NCBI GenBank assembly: GCA_964557575.1
Contig: CAZLBC010000165.1
Coordinates: 1 to 6,398, forward strand
Reading direction: 5' to 3'
Origin: CAZLBC01 sp964557575
GTDB taxonomy: Bacteria > Planctomycetota > Phycisphaerae > SM23-33
DNA: 6,398 nt
The first letter of the stretch is position 1. The number at the start of each line of letters is the position of its first letter. The notes under the pieces were generated by a model. It did not search any database and had not been told where the DNA came from. It saw only the letters and a list, made by a program, of their open reading frames with translations. Below, piece by piece: positions 6,371 through 6,398 of the stretch. Position numbers and translations under genes: made by a program.

Positions 6371-6398
6371 CAGCTTGAATCAGTTCTATACATAACAC

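Noticed and set aside
6336..6398. N-terminal extension of the HTH protein up to a GTG at the window edge
   Set aside because: The strong AGGAGGT site points to the GTG at 6335, the extension is not part of the HTH domain, and it covers a likely -10 box.

Overview
The window is a compact block of four genes, all on the minus strand and read from right to left. It looks like an accessory region, probably a restriction-modification or phage-defence locus. Base composition is near even by eye, the genes have bacterial Shine-Dalgarno sites, and spacing is tight. This suggests a bacterial chromosome or island with moderate G+C. Family memory leans towards Proteobacteria, but nothing in the sequence fixes the taxon. 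No tRNA, rRNA, CRISPR array or transposase was seen.

Layout in transcription order. (1) 6335-6156: a 59-residue excisionase/MerR-type helix-turn-helix protein, starting at a GTG behind a strong AGGAGGT site. (2) 6145-1610, after only 10 bases: a 1511-residue Upf1-like superfamily 1 helicase (COG1112-type). It has a very large helical insertion between motifs Ia and II and a C-terminal PD-(D/E)xK-type nuclease domain of the DUF559/MTES_1575/Vsr-like kind. (3) 1609-1465: an AT-rich gap of 145 bases with a perfect 9-base inverted repeat, three copies of the octamer GAAAACAA and a possible promoter. (4) 1464-424: a 346-residue YhcG-type (DUF1016) protein with an intact PD-(D/E)xK nuclease site. 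(5) From 437 off the left edge: the first 145 residues of a protein resembling a type III-like (Mod) DNA adenine methyltransferase, overlapping the nuclease gene by 14 bases.

Inferred working model: the small DNA-binding protein and the helicase-nuclease form one translation unit. The YhcG-type nuclease and the methyltransferase form a second, coupled unit. Together they could make a system in which methylation marks self DNA while one or two nucleases and a translocase act on unmarked DNA. The methyltransferase is cut before its catalytic motif, and what lies beyond the left edge (for example a Res subunit) cannot be seen. The system's identity is therefore open. The combination matches no named defence system that I can assign with confidence.
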